Below are positions 1 to 13,100 of a stretch of 64,000 nucleotides of DNA, piece after piece. Below the pieces are notes generated by a model. The model was not told the DNA's origin and made no database searches. It saw nothing but the letters and a program-made list of their open reading frames with translations. Made by a program: the position numbers and the translations under genes. How positions within the stretch are numbered: position 1 is the stretch's first letter; each line of letters opens with the position of its first letter. Source of the stretch: Puccinia triticina (taxonomy: Eukaryota; Basidiomycota; Pucciniomycetes; Pucciniales; Pucciniaceae); the NCBI RefSeq assembly GCF_026914185.1, contig NC_070562.1:5456001-5520000 (forward strand), in the 5' to 3' direction.

Positions 1-164
1 GGATCCAGCAAAAAAATCACAAATCCTACTGAGCTTTACAAATCATCAAACTGTGTATGAATAACTGGAATTCTTCCAAGTAAAATGAATATTAAAGTGA
101 GATTTCCCATGAGCTTTGCTGGTGTCAGATTAGCTGACTGCCACTGCCTTGCAGCCATTTCTAA

Positions 165-483
165 GGTCCTCTTTGGCGCCAATATAAATATAGGTGATAT
201 AATCACTGATTAATTCAATAAAATGTACAAAATTCAACATGAAGCCTCCAAATCTTGTTGTTGGCAACCTACAGTGCTTTTCCATTCAACTTTGAAATCA
301 GATGCAACTGATTCAGTTATCTTCAGCACCATCATACCATTGTATCACTTTTGACCAATATGAAGTGATATAATGTAAGGTTGCCTCCAAAAAAGGCTTG
401 GAGGCTTTATGTTAACTTTTGTGTTTTTAATAAATCAATTGGTGATTATATCACCTATAATTATATCAGTGCCAAACAGGGCC
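165..483. mobile_element. Harbinger/Tourist-like MITE with TAA target duplication
   Basis: The ends are inverted repeats. The left end reads GGTCCTCTTTGGCGCCAATA and the reverse complement of the right end reads GGCCCTGTTTGGCACTGATA; similarity continues about 75 bp inward through the AGGTGATATAATCAC block. TAA flanks both sides (162-164 and 484-486). The duplicated segment near 6640 has the same flanks with a single TAA and no element, so it is an empty site. A 3-bp TAA duplication and a GGSCCTGTTTGGC-type end fit PIF/Harbinger-derived MITEs (established for that superfamily). There is no coding capacity. Confidence 0.8.
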
Positions 484-492
484 TAAATATAT

Positions 493-3400
493 CTAAACAT
501 CAAAATAATTCAAGTGAATATTTAAGTTTTCAACTGAGGCTCTAAAGACTGTGTTGAAGAATACTTTGAATTGTTGGAGTATCTTGTGATTGGGTGAAAA
601 GGCAATTTTTATCAATTCCTCATTCCCAGTGGTCTCCAGCCAATAATATTCCAAAGCTTTCCATGTGAGATTGGGGATGACTTGCTTGCTATTTCTGTTT
701 TTATATGAGCCTAAAGGAAGTAAGGTTACAAACTTCTCAAAACTTTTCTTTGCATTTTTTAGAAGATCCTGAAGATATTTCTCATTTCTTTCACTGGATC
801 CAATTGGTACAATTATAATGTCAACCATCTGCACATAAAAAAGAAACACTGGATATGTTTTCTCCACAAGAAGCCATGGAAAGTCTTCCTTTTCCAGCAA
901 TTCTATTTCAAGGTTGAGATCAAGGTTGATATTGTTCTGTCTTTCCCAGAAGGTTATCCATAGATTCTTTATTTCAAGGAATTCTTCAACAGTCTTTGAC
1001 TGAAAATGATCAGAATATCTGAAGTGTTTCTTGAAGTTGTCCTCATTGTTGACAGTACCATCCTCATGATTATATGGAGCTTCACAAGCTTGCTTAATTT
1101 GATTAATCCATTTGGGAGCATTTTGAGAATTCAACATGATGCTTCCTGTACTTGGACCCTGTTCTATCTTTCTCAGTATACTATTGGTTTTCTTTTGGCT
1201 ATTTTGAGTTGAATCTTCAAGAGGAAATATATCTTGATTGAAATACATCTTTTTCATCTGAAATTTGCATGTAAACCTCAGGTGATTGGTTAACTGTTCA
1301 GATGATGATAAAAAAATTAGGTTGAAGAATGCCTTGAATAGTCCTTTTATTTTTTCTCCTTGGAGAGCAATTTCTTTCAAGTCCTGTATGGAAGATCGCT
1401 CAATCCAGCATTTCAAAAAGCTCCAAATCCAACTAGAATAGAATGAACTACCATCAATTTTGGACTTTTTCACACTCAATAAAAATGGAGCACAATCTTT
1501 GAAAACTTGGACTGCCTGTTTTATTATGGCTGGGATATTCTTGATCTTTTGCTCCATGGATTCACATGGATTCATGATGTGATCAATCATTTGAACATGG
1601 AATAGGAACAATGCTAATATGTCCTTGATGATTTCATTTGAATCTGAGAATATTTGGTTTCCCATCTCTTCTTGAAATTTAATGTTGGCCTGTCTTTCCC
1701 AAAATTTGAACCATATTTGCTTATTTTCCAGAAGATTTTTATATTTCCTTATTTTGATACTTTTGTTGAAACTGCTCCTGCTAAATAGTCCACTATTGAC
1801 CATGTCATTGTAAACTGTGATACGAGAGGCTGAGTATACTTCATTAAACCATATTGAGCAAGTATTAGAATTCAACATTATACTTCCTATTCTACTCAAT
1901 GGTATTTCAGATAAAATTTTCTGGAATCTGTCTTGAACATGCCTATATGGGTCTTCAGCAACAAGACTGTTTTTGTTAAAATACAAAATCTCTATATTTG
2001 ACTCAAAAATTTTGCTAAGTTGAACTTCATGTCTTTTATTGCGGAGGATTGCAATTGCAATCAACTTTGACACCTCACTGGCTGACTTGATCATATCACT
2101 GTTAATGGGTTGGTTGGAAGAATCAACCTTCTTTGATACTGATTGCATCTTGGACATAAATGAATCAGATTCTAATTTTGCCTCCAAGTTCCTCAACTTA
2201 CGATTTGATTCTTCACTTTCTCCAGATGAGGTTTTGATAGTTCTCATGGATTTATTCTTGAATTGTACCTCTTTTTTCTTGTTTCATTTTACCAATTCTA
2301 TCATTATTCACTTTTCCTTTAGATTGTAAGCCACATTCAGCGAAATCTTGGCTTGTCTTTCTCCTTTTTACTGAATGATATACAATCTTGTCATCACCTG
2401 TTCTGATGTTTAATTTATAACTTGAACCAGGTTGGAGGGTGGAATACTTTGAGTTCAAAGGGATTGAATTGTCACCTGGTATTTTGAAGGGTCTTGAGCT
2501 CATTCCAGCTTCCAGTTTTTCACTGAATCTTCCTATATAGTCACCATTACTTAGAATCAAATTATTGGGAGGTGTTGATGCTGGCACTGCTGTAGCAGAT
2601 GGTCTATCCATATGGGATGAGACAAATTTATCATTTTTATCTTGTTTTAAATTTTTAGAAAAGACATTTGAGGTTTTGATAGTTTTTGTTTTCTTCAAGA
2701 CTCTTTCTTCAAATTTATTATCACAAATTTTTCTGGTTTTCCCATTTCCAATGAGGGGAGAAGTAACATTGTTTGAATTTACTATTCTTGGTTGATTTGA
2801 TTGACCTCCCTTGACTGAGCTGGAGCCAATTGACTTTTTAAGGTGTCTTTCTTTGCTCATGGGAGCACCATTCAATCCTTTTAATGGTTTGGAATTTTTA
2901 TTTTCAATAAAACCTTTTTCTGTTTTTGATTTTTCAAAAAGAATGTTGTCATTTTTTCTTATTTGTGACCCAGTTTGTGATAAAGATAGAGTAGTTTTAA
3001 TCCTCTTGGCGACTGGGAAAATGAGCTGATCATTAGGAGATGATTTTCCATTACTGTGATATGGCATTGAGCCGCTAATATTCTTCATTTGATGTGATTT
3101 TAAGGTGTTGCAAAGACCTTGCTTATTGTAAGAAGATGAACCAAATTTCTTTCCTTTGTCTGATTCAATTGCAGTTGTAATGTAGGATGATGTCAAGAAA
3201 TCACCTGCCAGATCCACCTCATTCTGGGGTTTAGTTTTAGTGATTGAGGATTTGGAGCATGCCGGTTGTTTTGTGTTGGTAAGATTTCTGTCTGGATATC
3301 TGGTTCTCCTGGCTAGTAAAAATGAAGAAGGAAACTGAAGGCCAGATTCTTGATAGTGGGTTTTCTCTTGAACTGCCAGGTCTTTACACAAGTAGTTTTT

Positions 3401-3661
3401 TTTAGACCAGGACTCATCTTTTGAAGCAATTCCAGAGTTGCCACCGCTATTTCTTTGGTACAATGATTTTTGTGTATCATGTTGGTAATCAATCCGCAAG
3501 CTCAAATCTTGATTATGAAGAAGATCTGTGGGGTTGGGCTGTTGGACCTGAGATTCATGACTGTGCAAAAGGTTAGCATTGCCATGCTCACACATTTCCA
3601 TTGCATGACACACAATTATAAGCACCCCCAAAAGGGCTATGGGGTGAAACTTATTTTTCAT
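493..3661 (-). pseudogene. Large putative secreted protein, copy A (1-nt frameshift)
   Basis: I do not recognise the family. The start at 3661 gives a signal peptide (MKNK, then a hydrophobic core IALLGVLIIVCHAM). Next come ~450 Ser/Lys/Asn-rich, probably disordered residues with basic clusters such as AKRIK, LKKTK and VKRRK. The C-terminal half is folded-looking and has two copies of a ~180-residue unit, each opening with GSIMLNS and containing FWERQ and a hydrophobic F.FYVQM.D or LFHVQMID segment. There are no introns. Relative to copy B there is one extra base in the run at about 2271-2281, so the first frame ends at 2252 and the second runs 2247-493. Joined length would be about 1,055 residues. 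Because the lesion is in a homopolymer, a sequencing error is possible. The duplicate is at 6649-9810. Confidence 0.7.
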
Positions 3662-4079
3662 TGGTATCTTCCTTGTAAGAAGAAGAAATTTTGGTGAAAT
3701 GAGAAGCCTTAATGTTCCTGAAAGAGTGCTTTATTTAGAATTTGTTGGGGATGAAAATCAGAAACAAGGAAGCCAGTAATTAACCTGGTTTAGCAGGATT
3801 GAGGAAAAGGGGGTATTTAACAAGGAAAATCAAATGTTGAGTATTTCTGGATGGCTAGCTGAGACATAAACCAGGTTAAAATTTTTGTAATCAGTTTATC
3901 AATGGAGTGTATGCAGCTTTTAAACAATGCTTCAAATGATGTATTGCATTGAAACATGCCAAACTCAATCCAAAACATTTGTAAAATTTGAAGTGACCGT
4001 GGTGGACACCACCATTCCCCTTTGGCACCAACCCTGAGTGTTTGGACTGGTTAGACCAACCATGGAAACACATGTTGGG

Positions 4080-6110
4080 CCAATGTCTCAGTTTCCGTTT
4101 ATGGCTTTGAGGATTCCTTCTGGTAGGTCACAGGGGAAATACGAGCTCAACAAGCGGAAAAAATCCCTTCCGGTCACCAAGGTAATACGACCTCGACGAG
4201 GGGAAGGAATCACCTCCGGCTGTATGACCTCGACGACCGGTAGGTGTCCCTTCCAGTTGCAGAGGTTGTATAGGTCGCCGAGGTTACGTCTGCAACCTCT
4301 GAGACCGGACGGGGTTCCTCCCTCCTTCCGATCACCTTTTTTTAAGAGGTGTACCCGCGGGTCCCCTCATGAGTACCCGCAGTACCCGCCAGGCGTTGCC
4401 GGGGGTCGAGTTTTGGTGTAGGACTGCATCACAGTACACAGTAGGGTGCCAACTTGAGCAGCCAAGCGGTCAGCGCGCGCTGTTATTTTTCCTTAGCCTC
4501 AACAGTGGGAAAAGTGGTGGTGTGTTACCCGGGCCGATTTGCTTCCCATGGCAGAATTGGTTTTCAATACTTCCGTCTCAGCTTCAACGGGCTATTCACC
4601 GTTTTTTGCTCAGTATTCCTTCCACGCTCGAGTTAATTCAATAACGAGCGGTTCTTTAGTTCCAGCAGCAGATGAATTAGTAGAAAGGCTGACCGATGTG
4701 CAATTTTTGTTGCAAGAGTTCATGAGACAAGCAAAGGAAGTGCAGAAAGAATACTTTGACAAGCGATGTCGTGAAAGCCCGGGGTTCAAAGAAGGAGATG
4801 AAGAAAAAAAGGATTTATTACTGAGACTAAAACCAGAACTAAAATAACAAGATTTGTCAGAGGAGAGAACAACATTTTAAGCAAGATAGCAAACAAATAA
4901 GAAAGGAAAGCATACCGCGATGTGAGGATGATTTTGGTGGAAGAAGAGCAGACAGACTAAAGTAAATAAGATCAAAGATGGACAAGTAGTAGACACTGCG
5001 GTGAGAAGGAGAAAATTAAGGTCAATAAAGAAATCTTGAGCGAAGGACTTGAGGAGTGAGCAATGTGGAGACTGTGATCTTTTCTCACCAAATTGGAAAG
5101 ATCCAATTGATGAAGTCAAGTGAGAGCGTTGGCGCAGTGAGAATGATCGCAGATGAGCTTGGAGAGAATTCAATCTGGTGTTGACGCTGGTGAGACTTGA
5201 TGAGAGACAAGAGAAATAGGACAAGGGAAGGTAGGAGGCGAAGTCTGATGGAGACTTTGAGGACGGGAATGATGGCGGTTTTTTGAGCGGTGCGGAAGCT
5301 GAGCAGATAAGGTAGTTGATTTGTTTTTGTCAAGTGGGGGAGGCTGCTGAGGATTGATTTCAAGAGCAAGAAGCGGCACTATTTATATTTGCTAGATGAG
5401 CGGTCGAGTTGTGGTTGTGAGGATGATTGTTGCGGGCTGAGTTGTGGTTGGGATGGTTGTTTCATGTTTTGAGGCGGAGGAGAAGGTTGAGACGCTTGAT
5501 CGGAAACTAGGAGTTGAAACGAGTTGTAGAGATCGGAAACAAGAAGAGGATGAGTGGGTTGGAGGTCAAGGAATGAACCAAGGCACAATTGAGAACGCGC
5601 ACTTGCTGCGGTGTGCGCGGGGCAGAATTCAAACAGGAGATTGGGTATGGCTTCTGCGAAAGAATATAGCCACAAAGAGACCATTGGGAAACTTGGATTT
5701 CAAGAAATTGGGACCTTTCAAAATTGCTAAGTCTATTGGTTGCAAAGCATATCGCCTTTCCCTTCCTCCGGAATTAAAGAGAATTCACCCAGTTTTTCAT
5801 TCATCATTATTAGCTCCATACGTAAATCCAAGATTATTTACAGGAAGAAAAGGACCTCCAGCACCTCGATTACATAACATCATGCCTGAACAGATGGCTC
5901 ATGCATATCTGGGAGCCGCTGGAAGCTCCTGCGTTGTCAAGAGATTATTCTTGGCAGCCTCAGATGTTTGTAGTAGTCTTTGCGGGAGCCTACTCCCCTC
6001 AACCATGTTGCACTGCGTTAGTAGCCTGATGTGGCCCCGTGGGGAAGGCTTTAATGGCAACCCTCCCTTCAAAAAAGTGAATCCCTGCTTTCATTAAGTT
6101 ATGAGTTTCC
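4080..6110 (+). mobile_element. Ty3/gypsy retrotransposon remnant, integrase C-terminal part, interrupted
   Basis: Two pieces on the plus strand match the end of a gypsy polyprotein. About 4537-4847 encodes the integrase end (PMAELVFNTSVSASTGYSPFF, AADELVERL, a helix, then GFKEGDE). About 5620-5900 continues the same region (GDWVWLLRKNIATKRP, LDFKKLGPFKIAKS, RIHPVFHSSLLAPY). About 770 bp of unrelated A/G-rich sequence lies between them, and there are no LTRs or complete frame. The first piece loses similarity right after the GD motif and the second starts at GD, so the interruption is close to that codon. The remnant sits exactly between the two copies of the large secreted-protein gene. I found no clean target duplication for the internal insert. 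Confidence 0.75.
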
Positions 6111-6648
6111 TTGCTAGTATTTACATTTCTGTGCCTCCCTGAGTAATGTAATGGAGGAAATAAAAACATGCATGTGCTGCAAGATAATGTCACGCAAACC
6201 AAAACCCCACAAATTTGGATAACAATAACACAAAAATACCAGTGTTACTGATAGTGGTAAAGATAACAAAAAAATATTGCTATGTTACTTTTACGCTACC
6301 CTTACTGGTAGCGTAACTACCCAGTGTCAGTGTATGTGCAACCACAGTGGAGTTTTGCCCCAATGGCACACCTTGATCACACCATGGGGTGCCTCAATTT
6401 TTAAGCTAATATTGGTGCCACTCTTGTGTATAATGACCAAATAAAGACAGAGATAGCCTTGTACATTCATTCCTGGATTCAGAAAAAAAATCACAAATCC
6501 TACTGAGCTTTACAAATCAAGAAACTGTGTGTGAATAACTGGAATTCTTCTGAGTAAAATGAGGATTCCAGTGAAATTTAGATTTCCCATAAGCTTTGCT
6601 GGTGTCAGATCAGCTGCCTGCCACTGCCCAATAGCCAAATTTAAATAT

Positions 6649-9600
6649 CTAAACATCAAAATAATTCAATTGAATATTTAAGTTTCCAATTGAGGCTCTA
6701 AAGACTGTGTTGGAGAATACTTTGAAATGATGGAGTATCTTGTGATTTGGTGAAAAGGCAATTTTTCTCAATTCCTCATTCCCAGTGGTCTCCAGCCAAT
6801 AATATTCCAAAGCTTTCCATGTGAGATTGGAGATGTTTTGCTTGCTATTTCTGTTTTTGTATGAGCCTAAAGGAAAGGTTACAAACTTCTCAAAACTTTT
6901 CTTTGCATTTTTTAGAAGATCCTGATGATATTTCTCATTTTTTTCACTGGATCCAATTGGTACAATTATAATGTCAATCATCTGCACGTAAAACAGAAAC
7001 ACTGGATATGTTTTCTCTACAAGAAACCATGGGAAGTCTACCTTTTCCAGCAATTCTATTTCAAGGTTGAGATCAAGGTTGATATTGTTCTGTCTTTCCC
7101 AGAAGGTTATCCATAGATTTTTTGTTTCAAGGAATTCTTCAACAGTTTTTGATTGCAAATGATCAGAATGTCTCAAGCGTCTCTTGAAGCTGTCCTCATT
7201 TTTGACAGTACCATCCTCATGATCATATGGAACTGCACAAACTTGCTTAATTTTATTGAGCCATTTGGTGGCATTTTCAGAATTCAACATGATACTTCCT
7301 GTTGTTGGACCCTGTTCTATCTTTCTCAGTATACTATTGATTTGGTTTTGGATATTTTGAGTTGAATCTTCAAGAGGAAAGATATCTTGATTGAAATACA
7401 TTTTTTTCATCTTAAATTTGCCTGTAAACCTTAGTTGATTGGTTAACTGTTCAGATGATGATATAAAAATTAGGTTAAAGAATGCCTTGAATAGTGCTTT
7501 TATTTTTTCTCCTTTGAGAGCAATTTCTTTCAAGTCCTGTATGGAAGATTGCTCAATCCAGCATTTCAAAAAGCTCCAAATCCAACGGGAATAGAATGAA
7601 CTACCCTCAATTTTGGACTTTTGCACACTCAATAGAAATGGAGCACAATCTTTGAAAACTTGTACCGCCTGTTTTATTATGGCTGGGACATTCTTGATCT
7701 TTTGCTCCATGGATTCACATGGATTCATTATGTGATCAATCATTTGAACATGGAATAGGAACAATGCTAATATGTCCTTGAGGATTTCGTTTGACTCTGA
7801 GAATATTTGGTTTACCATCTCTTCCTGAAATCTAATGTTGGCCTGTCTTTCCCAAAATTTGAACCATATTTGCTTATTTTCCAGAAGGTTTTTATATTTC
7901 CTTATTTGGATACTTTTGTTGAAACTGCTCCTGCTATATAATCCACTATTGACCATGTCATTGTAAACTGTGATACGAGAGGCTGAGTATACTTCATTAA
8001 ACCATATTGAGCAAGTATTAGAATCCAACATTATACTTCCTATTCTACTCAATGGTATTTCAGATAAAATTTTCTGGAATCTGTCTTGAACATGCCTATA
8101 TGGGTCTTCAGCAACAATACTGTTTTTGTTAAAATACAAAATCTCTATATTTGACTCAAAATTTTTGCTAAGTTGAATTTCATGTCTTTTATTGCGAAGG
8201 ATTGCAATTGCAATCAATTTTGACACCTCACTGGCTGACTTGATCATATTACTGTTAATGGGTTGGTTGGAAGAATCAACCTTCTTTGATACTGAATGCA
8301 TCTGGGACATAATTGAATCAGATTCTAATTTTCCCTCCAAGTTCCTCAGCTTACCATTTGATTCTTCACTTTCTCCAGATGAGGTTTTGATAGTTCTCAT
8401 GGATTTATTCTTGACTTTTACCTCTTTTTTTTGTTTCATTTGACCTCTATCATTATTCACTTTTTGCTTAGATTGTAAGCCACATTCAGTGGAATCTTGG
8501 CTTTTCTTTTTGATGTTTACTGAATGATATACAATCTTGTCATCAACTGTTCTCATGTTTGATTTATAACTCGAACCAGGCTGGAGGGTGGAATACTTTG
8601 AGTTCAAAGGGATTGAATTGTCACCTGGTATTTTGAAGGGTCTTGAGCTCATTCCAGCTTCCAGTTTTTCACTGAATCTTCCTATCTAGTCACCATTACT
8701 TAGAATCAAATTATTGGGAGGTGTTGATGCTGGCACTGCTGTAGCAGATGGTCTATCCATATGGGATGAGACAAATTTATCATTTTTATCTTGTTTTAAA
8801 TTTTTAGGAAAGACATTTGAGGGTCTGATGGTTTTTGTTTTCTTCAAGACTCTTTCTTCAAGTTTATTATCACAAATTCTTCTGGTTTTCCCATTTCCAA
8901 TGGGGGGAGAAGTAACATTGTTTGAATTTACTTTTCTTGGTTGATTTGATTGACCTCCCTTGACTGAGCTGGAGCCAATTGACTTTTTAAGGTGTCTTTC
9001 TTTGCTCATGGGAGCACCATTCAATACTTTTAATGGTTTGGAATTTTTATTTTCAATAAAACCTTTTTCTGTTTTTGATTTTTCAAAAAGAATGTTGTCA
9101 TTTTTTCTTATTTGTGACCCAGTTTGTGATAAAGATAGAGTAGTTTTAATCCTCTTGGCTAATGGGACAATGAGCTGATCATCAGGAGATGATTTTCCAT
9201 TACTGTAATATGGCATTGAGCCGCAAATATTCTTCATTTGATGTGATTTCAAGGTGTTGCATAGAACTTGTTTATTGTAAGAAGATGAACCAAATTTCTT
9301 TCCTTTGTCTGATTCAATTGCAGTTGTAATGTAGGATGATGTCAAGAAATTGCCTGCCAGATCCACCTTATTCTGGGGTTGATTTTTGGTGATTGAGGAT
9401 TTGGAGCATGCTGGCTTTTTTGTGTTGGCAAGATTTCTGTCTGGATATATGGTTCCCTTTGCTGCTAAAAATGAAGAAGGACAATGAAGGCCAGATTCTT
9501 GATATTGGGTTTTCTCTTGAACTTCAAGGTCTTTACACAAGTAGTTTTTTTTAGACCAGGTCTCATCTTTTGAAGCAATTCCAGAGTTGCCACCACTATT

Positions 9601-9810
9601 TCTTTGGGAAAATGGTTGTGGTGTATCATGTTGGTCATCAATCTGCAAGCTAAAATCTTGATTATGAAGAAGATCTGTGGGTTTGGACTGTTGGACCTGA
9701 GATTCATGACTGTGTAAAAGGTTAGCATTGCCATGCTCATAAATTTCCATTGCATGACACACAATTATAAGCACCCCCAAAAGGGCTATGGGGTGAAAAT
9801 TCTTATTCAT
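6649..9810 (-). pseudogene. Large putative secreted protein, copy B (single nonsense codon)
   Basis: Direct duplicate of copy A with the same signal peptide (MNKNFHPIALLGVLIIVCHAM), Ser/Lys-rich middle and twice-repeated GSIML..FWERQ domain. The frame is open over 1,053 codons except for one in-frame TAG at 8686-8688, where copy A has TAT (Tyr); this is a T-to-G change on the coding strand. The upstream part is 374 residues; an internal ATG at 8652 opens the remaining 667 residues. Reading through position 8420, where copy A is frameshifted, the frame here is intact. Homology with copy A extends beyond the gene at both ends (about 6480-6640 and 9830-10160). Either copy could still make a shorter product. 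Confidence 0.7.
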
Positions 9811-10159
9811 TGGTATCTTTCTTGTAAGAAGAAGAAATTTAGTGAAATGAGAAGCTTTAATGTTCCTGAAAGAGTGCTTTATTCAGGATTTCTTGGGGAT
9901 GAAAATCAGAAACAAGGAAGACATTCAATGGATGAGAGGTAGCTAGCACTAGGATTGAGGAAAAGGGGGTATTTAACAGGGAAAATCAAATGTTGAGTAT
10001 CTCTGGATGGCTCAGCTGGGACAGAAACCAGGTTAAACTGTTTGTAATCAGTTTATCAATGGATTTTATGCAGTTTTCAGACAATGCTCCAAATGATGTA
10101 TTGCATTGAAACATGCCAAACTCAATCCAAAACATTTGTAAACTTTGAATTGAGGATGG

Positions 10160-13100
10160 TAGAAAAAAAACCCAAGCAGCAGCATTTGGGTGCACATTTT
10201 TTAGGTTTCACAAGTGAACATATTTCTGGTTCTTGAAAAAAAAGAAGAAGAAAATCCATTGATTGAAGGCTGCCTACATACTTTTTCCTGGTCTAACTCT
10301 AGTTTGTCCTTGCAGACCATCTTTACCTGTTTCAACCCACAAATTACCAAGACCTATTTCTTCTAGCTAGAATATTAGGAAAGGCCTTTTGGTACCGGTT
10401 GGGGGGCGACCCGCACCCAGGGGTGGGTCCCCCACACACCAGGCAATGCTGGGTGTGGTGTCAGGTGTGGTGTTGGGTGTTGGCTTTTGGTGAAAAGCTG
10501 TGAAAAGACAAACTGGTACCTGGGTACCTGCAAACCCATCAGGCCCACAGCTTTTATGAACCTAGCAGAAGGGATTCTTCTGATCACAGAGTCTGTGCCC
10601 CACCAGGTCACTTCATGTGATTGGTGTTGGTTGTTCCAACATCACACAATTGGAGAACATTGGACCAACCTATTAAGTATTACATGATTACCAATGGTCC
10701 AACCAATCACCCCAACTTCTGGCAGAACCTCAAAAATCCAGTCAATTGGCTGAACGTTTGGGTAATCCAAGTATATTAAAGTCTGAGAATCATAGAAAAA
10801 AAAAATCAAGGGTTCTCCCTACAAATTGACCAAAAACAAAAAAAAAAAGTCAAGGGTTTCCCCTCCAACCAAAGCAGCCAGACAAAATCAGAGTGTACCC
10901 TTACAAATCAAGAAAATCAGCAAAAAAATTATTTCCACCAAACAATAACAATAACACATGCCCACACCCTGCCACCCAATGTCAGCAAGCTGACACACCG
11001 CACAGTTTTGTCAGAATCCTAAAAAAAAAAAAATTCAAGGGTTCCCCCTGTACATAAACAAAATGATAAAATAAAATCAAGGGTTTCCCCATTGCACAAA
11101 AAACCAATCCAAAATTTGTAACTTTTCCTCCAACAATGCAAATCAAATAAAAATATCAAGCATTCTAAATTCTCAACCAGCCTTCCAACATTGGCAAAGC
11201 CGTTCCCACAGGCGCAACACCCAGCCCGCGTCAAGTGCACGGGTCAAAAGTGATGGACGTGAAGGCCCCCGGCCCGCAGCTAAAGCTACATACCCGTGGG
11301 GGGCCCACTCTTTGCCCCTCGGACTGCGCATGTGCAACAGCGGAGGAGGGGTTGAGGGCAATGGATAGCTGGAATTGCAGCATCTCCAATTGCCCTGGGG
11401 AAAACACCACCATTGGATCCTGCTATTTAAGCTCTCGCAGTGCCTTCCCCAGAACTCCTGTTTCCAATGCCCATCACTGTCTCCTGTACGCCTTGCCATC
11501 CCCGTCGCCTGCACGCCTCCAATTCAAACTCAAACTTACCTATGGCAACCATTGCCATCACATCATTACCAAACCCCTAACATTATCACCAGGTATGATT
11601 TTCTGATATGCAGCCCTCTTTGAGGTCGACGAGTGAGTCACTCTGCCCAGCTTCAACTTCAGCCATAACCTCCACCGGACGGCAGTGTCACAAGAACATA
11701 TGATTAACTCTGCCGAGGGCCAAACAGGGCGGCGGCGGACCACACGAGTGGAGTTCATGCGCTCGGCGGGCTGACTTGACCTACACGTGGTCCTCTGCAG
11801 CACCCCTGGCGTCGTCGGCTATGCTTGCCCTACCGCGGCAAGCAGCATGTTTGATGGTTGCTAAGAGTCCTTGATTCAACCAATGCCGGCGTTGCCAAGG
11901 CTGCGGTTGGATATTATTTGGTCTCCCCCCCCCCCAACCTCTCCCTATCAACGTGAACCCAACATGCCTGACCGTTCCCTCAGACAGGTTTGCTGCTCGC
12001 GGAGGCTTGTTGTTGTTCTTGAGGAACGGGGTCTGTCCCCGGGCTCGAGAGCGCAGGAGAGTCGCTTGGCCCGGCCTGCTTGCCAAAGGGTGGTTCTCTG
12101 GCCAACACCATAACTCAAGCTCTTGGGCGGACTGATCCCGGGCCACTTCCCAAAATCTTGGAGCTCAAGGAGGCCCAGGAGCTGGGCATCAGGGCATCTC
12201 CGGCCCTCTACTGGAACACCCCCCTCATGATTTTTTGTGTGTAAGCTCATCAAGGTCACTAAAAAGACCATGTATTGTTCTTGCCTTGACAGGATTTCGT
12301 GGCAACACATCTTTGGGGAACTTGCTGAGTGCGTTTGGGGATCCGGGGGCCATCACGCGGATCAGTTGCTTGGTCCCTCACCATAACCCACATTGGCCCC
12401 AAGAGACACACCTCCATCCCCAGCGCCAATAGCATGGCCCTTGACAAGCGCACTGTGGAGGCCCAGGCCCCACACACAAGTTTCTTGAGTCATTCAACAA
12501 ACCAAATCTGCAGTTTTTGCACAAAGTTTGATAAATGGTTACAAATTACACAATTCTGGAGATAACAGGCTCCTGCTGTAAGGAAGACTTGTATCTTTTT
12601 GAAAATAAAATTTGAAACTGGTTTGAAAAATGCTGTCAACAACAAAGTGAGTCACTTCAGTCCTGAGTGATTTTGATAGGCACATGTGTTGTCCCCAAAA
12701 GAGATATTGTAGAAATATCTTATATCACTTCATTTTCTCTTCTAATCCATCACTGTGTATTGCTCATGCCTTGACCGTCACTCATTTTTAAATCTAGCTT
12801 TATGTATTCCTTCTTTTGCCTGACATATGAAAATCTGTATGGATGATGGGGTTGAGAATGAGCCAGGTTGGCACATTAAAGTTTCAAGGCCAACTATGGG
12901 CCCTGTTTGCACCAGTTAAGCTTTGATAAATAGGAAGTTTTGAGACATTCCTTGGGCCTCCATATTATCAGCCTTTTAAAAAAAACCGTCAAACCCCTCA
13001 CCAGGGTGACAGTTGACCTGCCACTTCTCCACCCTAATGCATAATTTACATAAAACCACAGCTCAAAGCTTATGTAGTTACTGTCTCCTGTTATGTAGTC

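Noticed and set aside
8652..8690. Intron removing the TAG in copy B of the large secreted protein
   Set aside because: Copy A reads straight through the same sequence with one base different, and no suitable GT-AG pair flanks the stop without deleting conserved residues.
11558..12480. Overlapping frames on both strands in a G+C-rich block
   Set aside because: No family motif, no consistent splice structure, and frames of equal quality on both strands. A degraded gene cannot be excluded but is not supported.
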